Positions 1 to 7,811 of a DNA stretch of 25,032 nt are shown here, piece by piece. Source of the DNA: Prosthecobacter sp. (GTDB lineage Bacteria; Verrucomicrobiota; Verrucomicrobiia; Verrucomicrobiales; Verrucomicrobiaceae); contig JAOZVT010001159.1 of NCBI GenBank assembly GCA_025869455.1, positions 1,648 to 26,679 on the forward strand, given 5' to 3'. Below the pieces are notes generated by a model, which ran no database searches, was not told the origin of the DNA, and worked only from the letters and a program-made list of their open reading frames with translations. Made by a program: the position numbers and the translations under genes. Position 1 is the stretch's first letter. The number at the start of each line of letters is the position of its first letter.

Positions 1-401
1 GTCAGCGACTCACCGTCGCCCACCACAAAGGAGAAAAAGCTGCCCCTCTAAGAGTCCAAACCGCCCTTGGCAAAACCGAATCCGTGCCCGTGCATCAAGC
101 CCATCTCCTGCGTGCCCCTGCCCTGCCTGGCTTCTTTGAAATCACCCAAGGTGAAGAAACACTCCTCACCGCTGCCGCCCATTTTGCAGACACACGTGAA
201 GCCAATCTCAGCCAAGCGAAACCCTTTCACGAAGCCGCAGATCTTCAAGTGCTACAAATTGAAACCCTCCAGGAAAGCGACCCTAACTGGCGACTCTGGA
301 CGCTCCTTCTTCTTGCTGTCCTTCTTGGCAGCTGGTGGTGGGGGCGGGATAAATCGGTCCCGACTTCCTCTTTCAACACTCACCTACCTCAAGCCAGATG
401 A
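1..401 (+). CDS. BatA-like membrane protein, C-terminal fragment (5' end outside window)
   Basis: The reading frame is open from base 3 to the TGA at 399-401, giving the last 132 residues of a protein that starts upstream. What is visible is a beta-rich segment with a PGFFEI...TAAAHFADTREANLS pattern, which resembles the C-terminal part of BatA/aerotolerance-type proteins (ending just before the last membrane helix). A hydrophobic helix follows, centred on LWTLLLLAVLLGSWWW, and then a short polar tail. In planctomycetes and verrucomicrobia such proteins normally sit in a MoxR-DUF58-BatA-VWA gene series, which fits the VWA gene directly downstream. Its stop codon overlaps the next start codon as ATGA (398-401), so translational coupling is likely. 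The family call rests on context and a short stretch of sequence. The N-terminal double-helix region that would settle it is not in the window. Confidence 0.6.
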   Translation, partial: QRLTVAHHKGEKAAPLRVQTALGKTESVPVHQAHLLRAPALPGFFEITQGEETLLTAAAHFADTREANLSQAKPFHEAADLQVLQIETLQESDPNWRLWTLLLLAVLLGSWWWGRDKSVPTSSFNTHLPQAR

Positions 402-3109
402 TCCTTCGTCACCCTGAATGGCTTGCCCTATTCCCCCTCCTGCTCCTGGCAGGTTGGTGGTTACCGCGTCTATCAGTCTGGAGGCCCCTGAGGATCTTTT
501 TGTTAGGCTTAGTCACCCTGATTATAGCCCAACCTCAGTGGCGCAGAATTGCAGACGGCATGGATCTGTGGGTTCTACTGGACAGCTCCATCTCTGCCGA
601 GAAACCCTTGGCCAAGGGACTGCCCGAATGGGAGAAACTGCTGGAGCAAAGTCGCGGTGGCCATGATCGCCTCTTTCAGCTCAATTATGCCGAGGAGGTC
701 ATGCGACGCGGAGCTGAAGGTGCCGAGCTGTATGATCGGCAGAGGCAATCCACCCGCACAGGATTGGCTATCGCCCAAGCTCTGGTTCAAGCCCAACGCA
801 ACAGCCAGGGACGTCCCGCGCGACTGCTCATTTTTACCGATGGTTACTCCACGGAACCGCTAACGGGCATCGCTGAAAAACTCAGGCAACAGGGTATCGA
901 GTTGGACTATCACCTCATCCGTGATCCTGAACCCACGGACTTTAGGATCTCCGCCCTGCGTGTTCCTTCGAAGGCCCAATTGGGAGAACCTTTTCTCCTA
1001 GAAGTCGAAATTCGCGGCACCCAGGACGGCCCCGTGCCCATCAAAATCATGCGCCAAGGCGTAGAGCTTAAATCCAGCGAAGTGGATGTGCGCCTGGGCA
1101 CAGGCATCATTCGATTTACAGATCGGCTAGGAACAGCAGGCGTGGCACACTATGAAGCTTTCATTCAACCCGCCGTGGATGCTCATCCAGGCAACAATCA
1201 TCATGAGGCCATGATTGAAATTGCGGGCGGCCCACGCGTTCTGCTGCTCACGGCCTATACGGACGACCCAGTGGCCGAGACCTTGCTACGTCAGGGATTC
1301 ACGGTCGAAAAAGTGACTAACTTACGCAGCGTTAACGCGGGCCAACTCGCTGGAGCCAAGTGCGTCATATTGAACAACGTACCTGCCTTTGAACTGCCCA
1401 ATGACTTTCTCTCGGCCATGGATTTCTACGTGCGAGAACAGGGCGGCAGTCTGCTCATGGCGGGAGGAAAAAAGAGTTTCGCCGCAGGTGGTTACTTTGA
1501 GTCAGCGATTGATCCCCTCCTCCCGGTGTCCATGGAGTTGAAGCAAGAGCATCGAAAACTGATGGTGGCCATGGGCATCGTCATGGATCGCAGCGGCTCC
1601 ATGGGAATGACCGTTAATAATGGTTTCACCAAAATGTCCTTGGCAGATGAAGGCGCTGCCAATGCCATCCGTTTTCTGGGGCCACAGGATCTGCTAACCG
1701 TCTTTGCCGTGGACAGTGAAGCCCACCAAATGGTGCCTCTGCAACCCGTAGGCCCCAATCGCGAGAAGATGGAAAGCGCCGTCCGCCGCATCGAAAGCAC
1801 CGGCGGGGGTATCTATGTTTACACAGGCTTGAAAGCCGCTTGGGAGCAACTCAAAAAGGCTCCAGTTGGTCAACGCCACATCATCCTCTTTTCTGATGCC
1901 GCCGATTCAGAAGAGCCAGGAGATTACAAACGCCTGATTGCTGAGATCGTCGCCAATGGCGGCACCATCAGCGTGATCGCCCTGGGCACACGAAGTGATT
2001 CCGATGCCAAACTTTTGGAAGACATTGCCACACTCGGCAAAGGCCGCCTCTTCTTCACAGACAAAGCCGAAGAACTGCCCAGCATTTTCAGTCAGGAAAC
2101 CGTCGCCGTAGCACGCAGCGCCTTCATTCGTGACCCCGTCAAAACCAAGTCCACAAGCGGTTGGTTTGAGATCAGCAGCCAACCCCTTAATTGGTTAGGC
2201 GAAGCCGATGGCTACAACCTCAGCTACGTACGCGACTGGGCCAGCCAAGCCCTCATCTCCGAGGACGAATATGCTGCACCCCTTGTCTCATTTGGACAAC
2301 GTGGCATTGGACGCACTGCCGCCATCTGTTTTCCGTTAGGTGGCGAGTACTCTGAAAAAATCCGTGCTTGGCCAAAATACGGAGACTTTGTTCAAACGAT
2401 GACCCGCTGGCTAATGGGCGAGCAATTGCCACCAGGCATCGGGCTCAAACATCGACTGGAAGGCACCGTCCTAACCCTGGATCTCCTGCATGATGACACC
2501 TGGGAACAACGGCTAATGAACAAAGCCCCGCGCATCGTTTTGGCCCACGGCCTGAAAGCCGATTCCACTCACGAAATTGCCTGGGAGAGAGTTTCCCCAG
2601 GACACTATCAGGCACGCGTGGACTTGCCTGAAGGAGAAATGGTTCGTGGTGCCGTACAGATCGGCGCTCAGGCACTCAGTTTCGGCCCTGCCATTGTCGG
2701 CACCAGCACCGAGTGGGCCTTTGATGAAGCACGCACTGAAGAACTGCGCCAAGTATCCTTAGCCAGCGGTGGCCGTGAATTGCTAGAAATCAGTCAAGCT
2801 TGGAGGACACCACGAACTGAGCGCTTCATTGACCTGCGCAACGAATTGCTGCTACTGGCCTTAGCCTTGATGTTGATCGAAGCCTTAATCACTCGCACAG
2901 GCTGGCACATGCCTGAGTGGGCCTTCGCAGGCTGGAAGCCGAAAGCCGCGCAATCCAAACCCAACGCTACGGCCAGTGCCCATCAAAGACGTTTGGAGAA
3001 AGCAGTCCCCAGCACAGCCTCCACGCCACAAACATCGACTCCCGTACCGCCAGCGCCTGAACCTATTGTGGATCGTCAAAGTCGTTTTGACCGCGCCAAG
3101 AAACGCTGA
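398..3109 (+). CDS. Large membrane protein with two VWA domains and a glutamine-amidotransferase-like domain
   Basis: This 903-residue protein starts with two hydrophobic helices (about residues 9-24 and 31-45), as in BatA-type proteins. A first VWA domain has the metal-site motif DSSIS (D62, S64, S66). A glutamine-amidotransferase-like fold follows (about 270-385, starting PRVLLLTAYTDDP). A second VWA domain has an intact MIDAS motif DRSGS at 397-401. The amidotransferase-like fold appears to resume afterwards (about 590-670, with SFGQRGIGRTAAICF), so the second VWA may be inserted into it. One C-terminal helix lies at about 815-832, followed by a basic, proline-rich cytoplasmic tail. No catalytic Cys-His-Glu triad of a working amidotransferase was recognised. 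Proteins of this architecture occur beside MoxR/DUF58 genes in planctomycetes and verrucomicrobia. Their role is poorly known; metal-dependent protein binding or envelope assembly is inferred. It overlaps the upstream gene by 4 nt and ends 3 nt from the convergent truA. Confidence 0.85.
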   Translation: MILRHPEWLALFPLLLLAGWWLPRLSVWRPLRIFLLGLVTLIIAQPQWRRIADGMDLWVLLDSSISAEKPLAKGLPEWEKLLEQSRGGHDRLFQLNYAEEVMRRGAEGAELYDRQRQSTRTGLAIAQALVQAQRNSQGRPARLLIFTDGYSTEPLTGIAEKLRQQGIELDYHLIRDPEPTDFRISALRVPSKAQLGEPFLLEVEIRGTQDGPVPIKIMRQGVELKSSEVDVRLGTGIIRFTDRLGTAGVAHYEAFIQPAVDAHPGNNHHEAMIEIAGGPRVLLLTAYTDDPVAETLLRQGFTVEKVTNLRSVNAGQLAGAKCVILNNVPAFELPNDFLSAMDFYVREQGGSLLMAGGKKSFAAGGYFESAIDPLLPVSMELKQEHRKLMVAMGIVMDRSGSMGMTVNNGFTKMSLADEGAANAIRFLGPQDLLTVFAVDSEAHQMVPLQPVGPNREKMESAVRRIESTGGGIYVYTGLKAAWEQLKKAPVGQRHIILFSDAADSEEPGDYKRLIAEIVANGGTISVIALGTRSDSDAKLLEDIATLGKGRLFFTDKAEELPSIFSQETVAVARSAFIRDPVKTKSTSGWFEISSQPLNWLGEADGYNLSYVRDWASQALISEDEYAAPLVSFGQRGIGRTAAICFPLGGEYSEKIRAWPKYGDFVQTMTRWLMGEQLPPGIGLKHRLEGTVLTLDLLHDDTWEQRLMNKAPRIVLAHGLKADSTHEIAWERVSPGHYQARVDLPEGEMVRGAVQIGAQALSFGPAIVGTSTEWAFDEARTEELRQVSLASGGRELLEISQAWRTPRTERFIDLRNELLLLALALMLIEALITRTGWHMPEWAFAGWKPKAAQSKPNATASAHQRRLEKAVPSTASTPQTSTPVPPAPEPIVDRQSRFDRAKKR

Positions 3110-3112
3110 GGC

Positions 3113-3937
3113 TCAATACAAGACCCGCACGAGATACAGCCCACCCGCTGGTGCCATTTGATTGCTTTGCACCGCATCGTCATTGGTGAGAAGTTCCTTA
3201 AACCAATCCACCGTTGCTCGCCCGCGTGCCACCTGAACGAGACTGCCCACGATGAGTCTAACCATCTTGTATAAAAAACCATCACCCTCAAATTCCAGCT
3301 CTAGCAATTCCCCATCCTCTCTCATGTCCACACGATGAATGGTACGCGTGGTTTTCTCAGTCATCAGCCGCCGCTGAGTCTCCGGCATGTCTCCTCGGTT
3401 AGCGGAAAGCCTCACAAAATTATGTGTACCGACCAGACTGTCCAAGCAGGTTTTCAGCGCCTCAATGTCCAAGGGACCATGCACCTGCCAAGCGCGATCT
3501 GACTCAAACGGAGATAGCAGCTCAGAACGCCAGATACGGTATCGGTACACCTTACCAATGGCATCATATCGTGAATGAAAAGTAGGCTCAGCAGAGCTCA
3601 CCTTCATGATCCGAATGGTCAAAGGCAGACAAGCATTCACGGACTTCACCCAGGACTCATCGCTCATGCGCAGACTCACCGGCACATCCATGTGTGCCAC
3701 TTGGCCTAAAGCATGTACGCCAGCATCCGTGCGGCCAGAGCCATGAACCACGGTCTTCGCCCGCGTTGCCTTAAACACCGCAGCGTTCAATTCATCTTGG
3801 ATTCCGCCATGAATGGCCAAACTCTGCCACCCCTTCCAAGGAGTGCCACAATAAGCCACCACGAGCCGTAAACGACGACACCCTGGGGCGGGTCCTTTGT
3901 TCAGGCCTAACCTACTTTCGACGTCGCTTCGACTCAT
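3113..3937 (-). CDS. truA: tRNA pseudouridine synthase A
   Basis: TruA isomerises uridine to pseudouridine at positions 38-40 in the anticodon stem-loop of tRNAs. The family signature GSGRTDAGVHA contains the catalytic aspartate (D71 from the start chosen here). Other family stretches are VVAYCGTPWKGWQ near the N-terminus, FHSRYDAIGKVYRYRIW in the middle, and FEGDGFLYKMVRLIVGSLV near the C-terminus. The start at 3937 is preferred to an in-frame ATG at 3964, because a GGAG (3945-3948) lies 7 nt upstream of it while nothing comparable precedes 3964. The protein is then 274 residues, normal for the family, with an extended N-terminus before the catalytic core. It overlaps ruvX by 26 nt, so the two are probably co-transcribed and coupled. 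The 3' end is 3 nt from the convergent VWA gene, leaving no space for a separate terminator. Confidence 0.95.
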   Translation of the reverse strand: MSRSDVESRLGLNKGPAPGCRRLRLVVAYCGTPWKGWQSLAIHGGIQDELNAAVFKATRAKTVVHGSGRTDAGVHALGQVAHMDVPVSLRMSDESWVKSVNACLPLTIRIMKVSSAEPTFHSRYDAIGKVYRYRIWRSELLSPFESDRAWQVHGPLDIEALKTCLDSLVGTHNFVRLSANRGDMPETQRRLMTEKTTRTIHRVDMREDGELLELEFEGDGFLYKMVRLIVGSLVQVARGRATVDWFKELLTNDDAVQSNQMAPAGGLYLVRVLY

Positions 3938-4403
3938 TCGTCCACTCCAGATCGTAAGCGTCATCCGGCAGTAAGAAGCCTGCGGGGCCGCGTTGGTTGT
4001 TTAGATAATCCTGCAAGATGACCACGGCAGCTAGCTGGTCCACAATTTCATTGCGCGCACGCTTGTCGGTAATGCCAGCCCGCGACATGGAGGCTTCGGC
4101 TTCCACCGATGAAAGGCGTTCATCGACGAACTCGATCGGCACTTCGTGCTGCAAGACCTTGTCCAAACTGGCAGCAAATTTCTCCACTCTCTCCGTGGCA
4201 CTACCTTTGTCCCCGCTCATCAGCAAGGGCATGCCAATGACAATACGAGCGATGCGCTTTTCCTTTACAATTCGGGCGATCTCACGTTCAGCTTCATGCT
4301 TTGCATCCACGGTTTTTAGCGGACTAGCCGTCAGTTCCATTTCATCACTGATGGCCAGCCCGATGCGAACGGTTCCGTGGTCGATGGCGAGGATGCGTGG
4401 CAT
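3912..4403 (-). CDS. ruvX: RuvX/YqgF family RNase H-fold protein (putative pre-16S rRNA nuclease)
   Basis: This 163-residue protein has the YqgF/RuvX RNase H-like fold. The N-terminal strand AIDHGTVRIGLAIS carries the first acidic residue (D8). VIGMPLLMSGDKG is the conserved GxP region. FVDERLSSVEA holds D94/E95, and VDQLAAVVILQDYL (D122) supplies the last acidic position. Family members process the 5' end of 16S rRNA and have also been described as Holliday-junction resolvase-like. The length is somewhat above the usual 135-150 residues because of a charged C-terminal tail ending KRRRK. It is followed by an overlapping truA and lies 39 nt downstream of the permease gene on the same strand. 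No Shine-Dalgarno sequence precedes the ATG at 4403. Confidence 0.93.
   Translation of the reverse strand: MPRILAIDHGTVRIGLAISDEMELTASPLKTVDAKHEAEREIARIVKEKRIARIVIGMPLLMSGDKGSATERVEKFAASLDKVLQHEVPIEFVDERLSSVEAEASMSRAGITDKRARNEIVDQLAAVVILQDYLNNQRGPAGFLLPDDAYDLEWTNESKRRRK
3945..3948 (-). promoter_or_regulatory. Shine-Dalgarno sequence deciding the truA start
   Basis: GGAG on the minus strand lies 7 nt before the ATG at 3937, inside the end of ruvX. Recognisable Shine-Dalgarno sites are rare in this window, so this one is useful for selecting the shorter truA start over the ATG at 3964. Confidence 0.6.
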
Positions 4404-4442
4404 GAGAGAGGGTGAGGAGTATGGTCTGATTTTGGCTTAAAA

Positions 4443-5204
4443 TCAAGAACCTGACGTCCATTGATCCCACAGAAGTTTGGACACGAGAGCAAAGACGACC
4501 ATGAGAAAGACCACGCGGATCAAAGGAGCCCCATGTCGGATGACCAAACCAGACCCCAATCGGGCGCCGATGAGTTGCCCAGCAATCATCACAGCGGCGA
4601 TGTCATAACGGATACGTTCTGCGAAGATGAAAACCAGCAAGGAGGCAACATTACTCGTCAGGTTTACCACTTTCGTGTAAGCGGTGGCTCGGGTCAGTTC
4701 CAGTCCCAGCAGCGTGAGACAGGCCATGGTCCAAAAAGACCCAGTACCAGGACCAAAGAAGCCATCATAAAATCCTAGAATGCAGCCACCGAGACAAGCG
4801 AAAACCGTTGGTGAAAGCCTTGCTCGAACGCTCTGCTGACCAAACCGAGGACTCAACAACGCATAAGCCGCTATGCCTAACAACAACCACGGCACGACTT
4901 TTCTAAGCCATTCATTGCTGACCTGAGTCACCGCATAAGTCCCCAGCATGGCGAATCCGAAGGTGACGACAACGGCTAGGCGAACCTGAGACCACTGCAC
5001 CAGCCCAGCTTGGGCGTAACGACGCACCGCCAGCAAAGTCCCCCAAGTACTCTGCATCTTGTTTGTCCCCAAAGCCAGGTGAGGAGGCAGCCCGGCCCAC
5101 AACAGCGTAGGCAAGGAAATGAGACCACCTCCACCAGCAATGGAGTCAATGAAACCAGCACTGAGGCCAGCCCCAAAGAGCATCACGGCAGTAATCGGAG
5201 TCAT
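4443..5204 (-). CDS. TSUP (TauE/SafE) family membrane permease
   Basis: This 253-residue, highly hydrophobic protein has about eight predicted membrane helices. Both halves carry the internal-repeat signatures of the TSUP/TauE-SafE (DUF81) family. The first half has GFIDSIAGGGGLISLPTLL followed by LGTNKMQSTWGTL. The second has GFYDGFFGPGTGSFWTM followed by RATAYTKVVNLTSN. Some family members export sulfite, sulfoacetate or other small anions. The substrate cannot be read from the sequence, and the pattern is closest to the YfcA-like subgroup of unknown substrate. The start codon overlaps the stop of the upstream isomerase-like gene as ATGA (5201-5204), so the two proteins are probably made together. 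ruvX starts 39 nt downstream. No convincing terminator separates them: there is only an AT-rich 6-bp hairpin right at the stop codon. Confidence 0.9.
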   Translation of the reverse strand: MTPITAVMLFGAGLSAGFIDSIAGGGGLISLPTLLWAGLPPHLALGTNKMQSTWGTLLAVRRYAQAGLVQWSQVRLAVVVTFGFAMLGTYAVTQVSNEWLRKVVPWLLLGIAAYALLSPRFGQQSVRARLSPTVFACLGGCILGFYDGFFGPGTGSFWTMACLTLLGLELTRATAYTKVVNLTSNVASLLVFIFAERIRYDIAAVMIAGQLIGARLGSGLVIRHGAPLIRVVFLMVVFALVSKLLWDQWTSGS

Positions 5205-6115
5205 CCAAAATAGGGTGCCAACACATTGCGCCCGACTTTGATAGCCTTCATGCGACCTTCAAAAGTTTTGCCAAAGGTATCATCCTCCATTTCGATACAA
5301 ACAGGGCCATCGTAACCGACCCGCGTCAACTCCGCCATAAAAGCAGCCCAGTTGATGTCTCCATATCCAGGGACACGCGGCAGATGCCAGCGAGCAGGGA
5401 AATCAAATCGGCCCACTTCATTGAGTACCGTTTGATTGATCTGCATGTCCTTGGCATGCACATGGAAGAGACGATCTTTAAACTCTTCCAAGGGACTGAT
5501 GGGGTCCATGCCTTGCAGGATGAAGTGCGAAGGATCGTAGTTCAATCCAATGTTAGGCATATCCAGATCATGGAAAGCCCGCCGCCAGATGGCTGGAGTC
5601 GTCATGAGATTCTTGCCTCCGGGCCATTCATCGCGAGTAAAAAGCATGGGGCAGTTTTCAATGGCGATGCGCACACCCTGATCTGCTGCATATTGCAGAA
5701 TGGGCTTCCAGACTTTCAGGAAACGAGGCCAGTTCTCATCCACCGTTTGAGTCCAGTTCCTGCCAATAAAGCCAGTCACCGTTTCCTGACCAAGAATCGA
5801 GGCCGCTTTGATGACCTTCTTGAAATGGGTCACCGCTGCCCGAGATACCTCGGGCTTTGGATCAAGAATATTCGGGTAGTAACCCAAGGCACTGATGGTG
5901 ACACCATGATCTTCACAAAGTGATCGTGTCTCTTCCGCCATGGTTTTCGTGAACCCATTGACATCCAGGTGAGTCACTCCCGCATATTTGCGATCCGCCT
6001 TCCCCACCGGCCAGCACATGACCTCCACCGTGGAAAAGTTTTCATGCGCCGCAAAGGAGAGAACGTCACTCAGGGAGAGTTCAGGGAAAGTGTTGGAGAC
6101 AAAGCCGAGTTTCAT
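5201..6115 (-). CDS. Sugar phosphate isomerase/epimerase family TIM-barrel protein
   Basis: This 304-residue protein resembles the xylose isomerase-like TIM barrel/AP endonuclease family 2 fold (PF01261). It begins MKLGFVSNTFPELSLSDVL. Metal-binding-type positions are visible in IAIENCP, IGLNYDPSHF, LFHVHAKDM and the terminal VCIEMEDD. In this superfamily the Glu, Asp, His and Glu at such places bind a divalent metal and the enzyme isomerises or epimerises a sugar or inositol derivative. The actual substrate cannot be told. The ATG at 6115 is preferred to an in-frame TTG at 6142, because the shorter form starts directly with the first barrel strand. Members are very common in verrucomicrobia, often near Gfo/Idh/MocA oxidoreductases, and one lies at 12818-13996 in this window. 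The stop overlaps the permease start by 4 nt. Confidence 0.88.
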   Translation of the reverse strand: MKLGFVSNTFPELSLSDVLSFAAHENFSTVEVMCWPVGKADRKYAGVTHLDVNGFTKTMAEETRSLCEDHGVTISALGYYPNILDPKPEVSRAAVTHFKKVIKAASILGQETVTGFIGRNWTQTVDENWPRFLKVWKPILQYAADQGVRIAIENCPMLFTRDEWPGGKNLMTTPAIWRRAFHDLDMPNIGLNYDPSHFILQGMDPISPLEEFKDRLFHVHAKDMQINQTVLNEVGRFDFPARWHLPRVPGYGDINWAAFMAELTRVGYDGPVCIEMEDDTFGKTFEGRMKAIKVGRNVLAPYFG

Positions 6116-6178
6116 GGGGTGCAAAAGAAGCGCAGAAAACAAGAATATGCACTCTCATTATTGAATGACGAATGCTCT

Positions 6179-7786
6179 TCATGGCGGGCCAATGAAACTT
6201 ACCCCTGATTTTGTTGCAGTCGCGGAAGAAGCTCCAGGTAAAACAAAAAAGCCATAAGTCTCTGATTCATTAAGCTCATTGGCAGGGAGAATGATACCTT
6301 CCATCTTTGCCTTGCGTGTCCCTTCATTAAACTGCCCCAAGAACAATCCTGTCGAGGCATTCAAACTAAGTTTGATGGCATGCGTGTTAGGAGTGATGTC
6401 CGTGATTTTATTGGCTGTCGAAATCGTTAGATCCGCATAGACTGAATCTTCGAGTCCACCTTCTGAGAGGATCAATTGGATGGGGGAATGATTCGGACCA
6501 GACCCCAAATCAAGGATGCGAGATCCCTTGGCTGGAGGCAAATAGACACCTCCTGAAGCATCCAACTGAGTAATGAACCCATCGCTATAGAGCAGGCCAG
6601 GCAAAGCTGGGCGCAGCCAATTGAGGCTACCTGTTACTGCATTGTCAGAGACAATCTCTTCAGAAAAACCGGTTTCAAAATTCAAGGTTCCGATAAGACT
6701 TCCCTTGCCTTTATATAATGGTATAAAAAGAGGCAACTGACCATCGGCTAAAACATAGGTGGACGCCGTGAAAGCCGTGGCTTCAGCTAGTTTCCCTTTG
6801 ATGGTAGCTTTGCCTAAACGATCCACTTTGATCACCGCATAACTCACGCCTTGAGGGTAAGCCTCATCAAGCAAGTGAGCCGTCTCAATAAAGAAGGCTG
6901 TATGATACATTGAACCCTTTTGTTCTGCGTAAACGAAAGCCGGTAAATTCTTACTCCAGATCTGACGGCTTCCATTGAAGACATCTGTCGAAATGCCATC
7001 CGTGATTGAACCAGTCATGTTGCCACGGCCAGCGGACTCTATCGAAACATCCAAAGCTAAACTTAAAGTTAGACTCGTTAGTGGAGATTTACGGGTGATG
7101 ATGATTGAACTCGCCAGTCCCGTCACACCATCGAAACTGCCCGAAAACCCGAACTTTTGTGATCCGATGATGAGATTCCCACTAAAACCACCTGTAGTTG
7201 TAACCTTGATTGTCCAAGTACCACCGAGTCCACCCGTCAGAAGGGAGTCAGGAAGAATGCCAGAATATTGACCTGCCAAAGCAAAACCATTCTTGATGAG
7301 GGCGAAGGGATTGGTCACTTGAACCATCAAAATAACCGGGGTTGTTTTACCTTCGATCGTCTTGGCCGAAAGCTGAACCTGATAGGTTCCTTCTTTTGTC
7401 GGAACCCCATAAAGCGTGCCTGGATTTTTACCTTCCTTGTTCACTTTGCTGGTGAGATTGGCTTTTAGCCCTTTTGGCAAGCCTTTCGCAGCATAGCTGA
7501 GCACCACGGAAGGCCGACTGAGGGTGATGCTGTAATCAGGCATCTCGCTGCCCACCGTTAGCAGCAGAGGCTTTTCCACCAATACAGAAGGAGCCGACTC
7601 ATCGTCTATGGAAATGGACAGAATGTTACCCAGCTCATCATAAGTAAAGGCAGCTTGACGACCATCCGCATAACTGACCTGCGTGACACGATTGTTCAGA
7701 TCATAGACAAAGGAGGAAGTATCCGCCAAGACAGTCGAAGCAAGGATACCGCTAACCAAAAGTAGGGGAAAAAAATTCGCATTCAT
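6179..7786 (-). CDS. Secreted protein with one YD-repeat unit, an Ig-like domain and verrucomicrobial beta-rich repeats
   Basis: This 535-residue protein is of unknown function. It begins with a clear signal peptide (MNANFFPLLLVSGILASTVLA, probable cleavage before DTS). Immediately after it comes a single YD-repeat unit (about residues 25-57, with VYDLNNRVTQVSYADG and FTYDELGNILSI). A putative Ig domain of the He_PIG type follows (about 66-150, with KGLPKGL, GTLYGVPTKEGTYQVQLSA and MVQVTN). The remaining 380 residues are Gly/Ser/Thr-rich beta repeats with a FSGNLIIGSQKFGFSGSFDG-type pattern, as seen in many secreted verrucomicrobial proteins. The C-terminus reads YGFFVLPGASSATATKSG. The start at 7786 is chosen because it opens the signal peptide; an upstream in-frame ATG at 7870 would bury it and overlap the previous gene. 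It lies 25 nt after the YD-repeat giant gene, probably in one transcript. The base composition appears more AT-rich than in neighbouring housekeeping genes, by rough count of a few lines. Confidence 0.8.
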   Translation of the reverse strand: MNANFFPLLLVSGILASTVLADTSSFVYDLNNRVTQVSYADGRQAAFTYDELGNILSISIDDESAPSVLVEKPLLLTVGSEMPDYSITLSRPSVVLSYAAKGLPKGLKANLTSKVNKEGKNPGTLYGVPTKEGTYQVQLSAKTIEGKTTPVILMVQVTNPFALIKNGFALAGQYSGILPDSLLTGGLGGTWTIKVTTTGGFSGNLIIGSQKFGFSGSFDGVTGLASSIIITRKSPLTSLTLSLALDVSIESAGRGNMTGSITDGISTDVFNGSRQIWSKNLPAFVYAEQKGSMYHTAFFIETAHLLDEAYPQGVSYAVIKVDRLGKATIKGKLAEATAFTASTYVLADGQLPLFIPLYKGKGSLIGTLNFETGFSEEIVSDNAVTGSLNWLRPALPGLLYSDGFITQLDASGGVYLPPAKGSRILDLGSGPNHSPIQLILSEGGLEDSVYADLTISTANKITDITPNTHAIKLSLNASTGLFLGQFNEGTRKAKMEGIILPANELNESETYGFFVLPGASSATATKSGVSFIGPP

Positions 7787-7811
7787 ATTCGTGTGTATGG
7801 AGGGATTCGAC

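Noticed and set aside
4428..4444. GATTTT-GGCTT-AAAATC hairpin at the permease stop codon as a terminator
   Set aside because: The stem is only 6 bp and AT-rich and no T run follows in the direction of transcription.
5384..5923. A 179-codon plus-strand frame opposite the isomerase/epimerase-like gene
   Set aside because: No recognisable domain, and it lies entirely within a gene with clear family motifs.
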